Source of the DNA: Lentisphaeria bacterium | Lineage (GTDB): Bacteria; Verrucomicrobiota; Lentisphaeria; Victivallales; Victivallaceae | Length of the DNA: 64,000 nucleotides | Direction: 5' to 3' | Assembly (NCBI GenBank): GCA_017456285.1 | Contig: JAFTJQ010000082.1 | Coordinates: 62,001 to 126,000, forward strand | Shown here: piece by piece, positions 63,465 to 64,000 of the stretch | How the letters are laid out: each line of letters starts with the position of its first letter | Position numbering within the stretch: the stretch's first letter is position 1 | Translations under genes and position numbers: made by a program | Notes under the pieces: model-generated | What the model saw: only the letters and a program-made list of their open reading frames with translations | What the model was told of the DNA's origin: nothing | Databases searched by the model: none

Positions 63465-64000
63465 TTATTTAACTTTTTGCATTGGTAATTTCTTGATAAT
63501 TAGGGGCTTATGCGAGAAAGTCAATCCAAGCATCGTTTCCCGAAAAATCGTTTCTACAATATCATCAAAATTATTCTCAAGGAAATTTTTATCCCCGGTC
63601 ATAATTTCAATGCCGTATTTGTGGTAAATATAAAATGTGCATTTGGCAAAAAGAGCAATCATTTTTATATGTGCATCATGGGCAGAAAGAGTGGTTTTTG
63701 CTAAAATTGACTGCAATGAATCATGATCGTGGCGGAAGTATTTCTCCCCCAATTCCTGACGCAATTCCGATGGAAAAATTAATTCCTGCATCGCCAGCTG
63801 CATGAAAAGTTTGGCTTCATCTTTGTAGGAGGCAATAACTCTGGAGAGCATGACGGAGATCCATTCTCTGAGGGTATTTTCCAAATCAGCTTGTGAATTT
63901 ATTGCCGAACCGTCAGGGAGTTGATAGCGTTCATTTTTATTTATGTGCTGCTCAAAAATCTGGAAATATAGATCCTGCTTGCTCACAAAGTGATAATTAA
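63465..64000 (-). CDS. TetR-family regulator, N-terminus cut by window end
   Basis: The minus-strand frame stays open to position 64000. Read from there, N-Y-H-F-V-S-K-Q-D-L-Y is the end of a TetR helix-turn-helix, so the apparent internal GTG start is not the true start. The ~173 residues that follow are the helical ligand-binding domain. It converges on the GT2-GtrA gene, with only two bases between stops. Its target is outside the window. Confidence 0.8.
   Translation of the reverse strand, partial: NYHFVSKQDLYFQIFEQHINKNERYQLPDGSAINSQADLENTLREWISVMLSRVIASYKDEAKLFMQLAMQELIFPSELRQELGEKYFRHDHDSLQSILAKTTLSAHDAHIKMIALFAKCTFYIYHKYGIEIMTGDKNFLENNFDDIVETIFRETMLGLTFSHKPLIIKKLPMQKVK

Noticed and set aside
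1..64000. tRNA, rRNA, CRISPR and insertion sequences
   Set aside because: I scanned the intergenic stretches by eye and found no cloverleaf, repeat-spacer series or transposase; a covariance-model scan would be needed to exclude small RNAs.

Overview
The window is AT-rich, gene-dense DNA from a Gram-negative, probably anaerobic, polysaccharide-degrading bacterium. The best fit is the Lentisphaerota (Victivallales-like). Pointers: pseudopilin genes with a K-F-T-L-I-E-L-L leader and the H-x9-DG C-terminal motif; secreted DUF4838, GHL6-type and GH127 proteins without any SusC/SusD pair; an Rnf complex; a reverse rubrerythrin/PerR pair; a meso-DAP type MurE; and several lipoproteins. This is inferred from protein families, not from a marker gene.

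Layout. 1-2.2 kb: the end of a pseudopilin gene, a hairpin, then a secreted LamG-containing enzyme-like protein. 2.4-7.7 kb: a DUF975 membrane protein, a PpiC/SurA-like chaperone and a SWIM-SNF2 helicase. 7.7-24.1 kb: a plant-polysaccharide (pectin-type) locus. A divergent AraC regulator precedes a GH127 plus TIM-barrel hydrolase operon. A seven-gene operon follows: pseudopilin, DUF4838 protein, GH78-like rhamnosidase, CBM9-like lipoprotein, secreted metallo-beta-lactamase-fold protein, GPH symporter and EamA transporter. The two operons share an activator-type promoter module. 24.3-30.8 kb: a CNNM/CorC protein, a lipoprotein, a U32 protease-family protein, a secreted C39-like protein and a GHL6-like hydrolase. 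30.8-43.1 kb: xseA (minus), then a ROK kinase, rnfABCDGE, murF, murE and a lipoprotein carrying an H-x9-DG motif. 43.2-47.4 kb: comF, a TolC-type lipoprotein, a YgjV-like protein, and reverse rubrerythrin-perR with a palindromic operator over the promoter start. 47.7-53.9 kb (minus): an operon def - membrane protein - Cdc123-like ATP-grasp - folD - M50 protease - beta-mannosidase. 54.2-61.1 kb: icd, purQ, cstA, then rpmH-rnpA-yidD-yidC-jag. 61.2-64 kb: a Dus, a GT2-GtrA fusion and a truncated TetR regulator.

How it works together. The sugar locus would release arabinofuranose and rhamnose residues outside or in the periplasm, import them by the GPH/EamA carriers and be switched on by the AraC protein. 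The ROK kinase and Icd serve central metabolism, while Rnf couples ferredoxin oxidation to an ion gradient. Housekeeping promoters follow a recognisable local pattern (TTGCAA or TTGAAA, 16-17 bp, TATATT). The two sugar operons lack the -35 half, which suggests dependence on an activator.

The most unusual item is a bacterial Cdc123-like ATP-grasp protein lying between def and folD, two genes linked to formyl-methionine initiation. No tRNA, rRNA, CRISPR array or insertion sequence was recognised.
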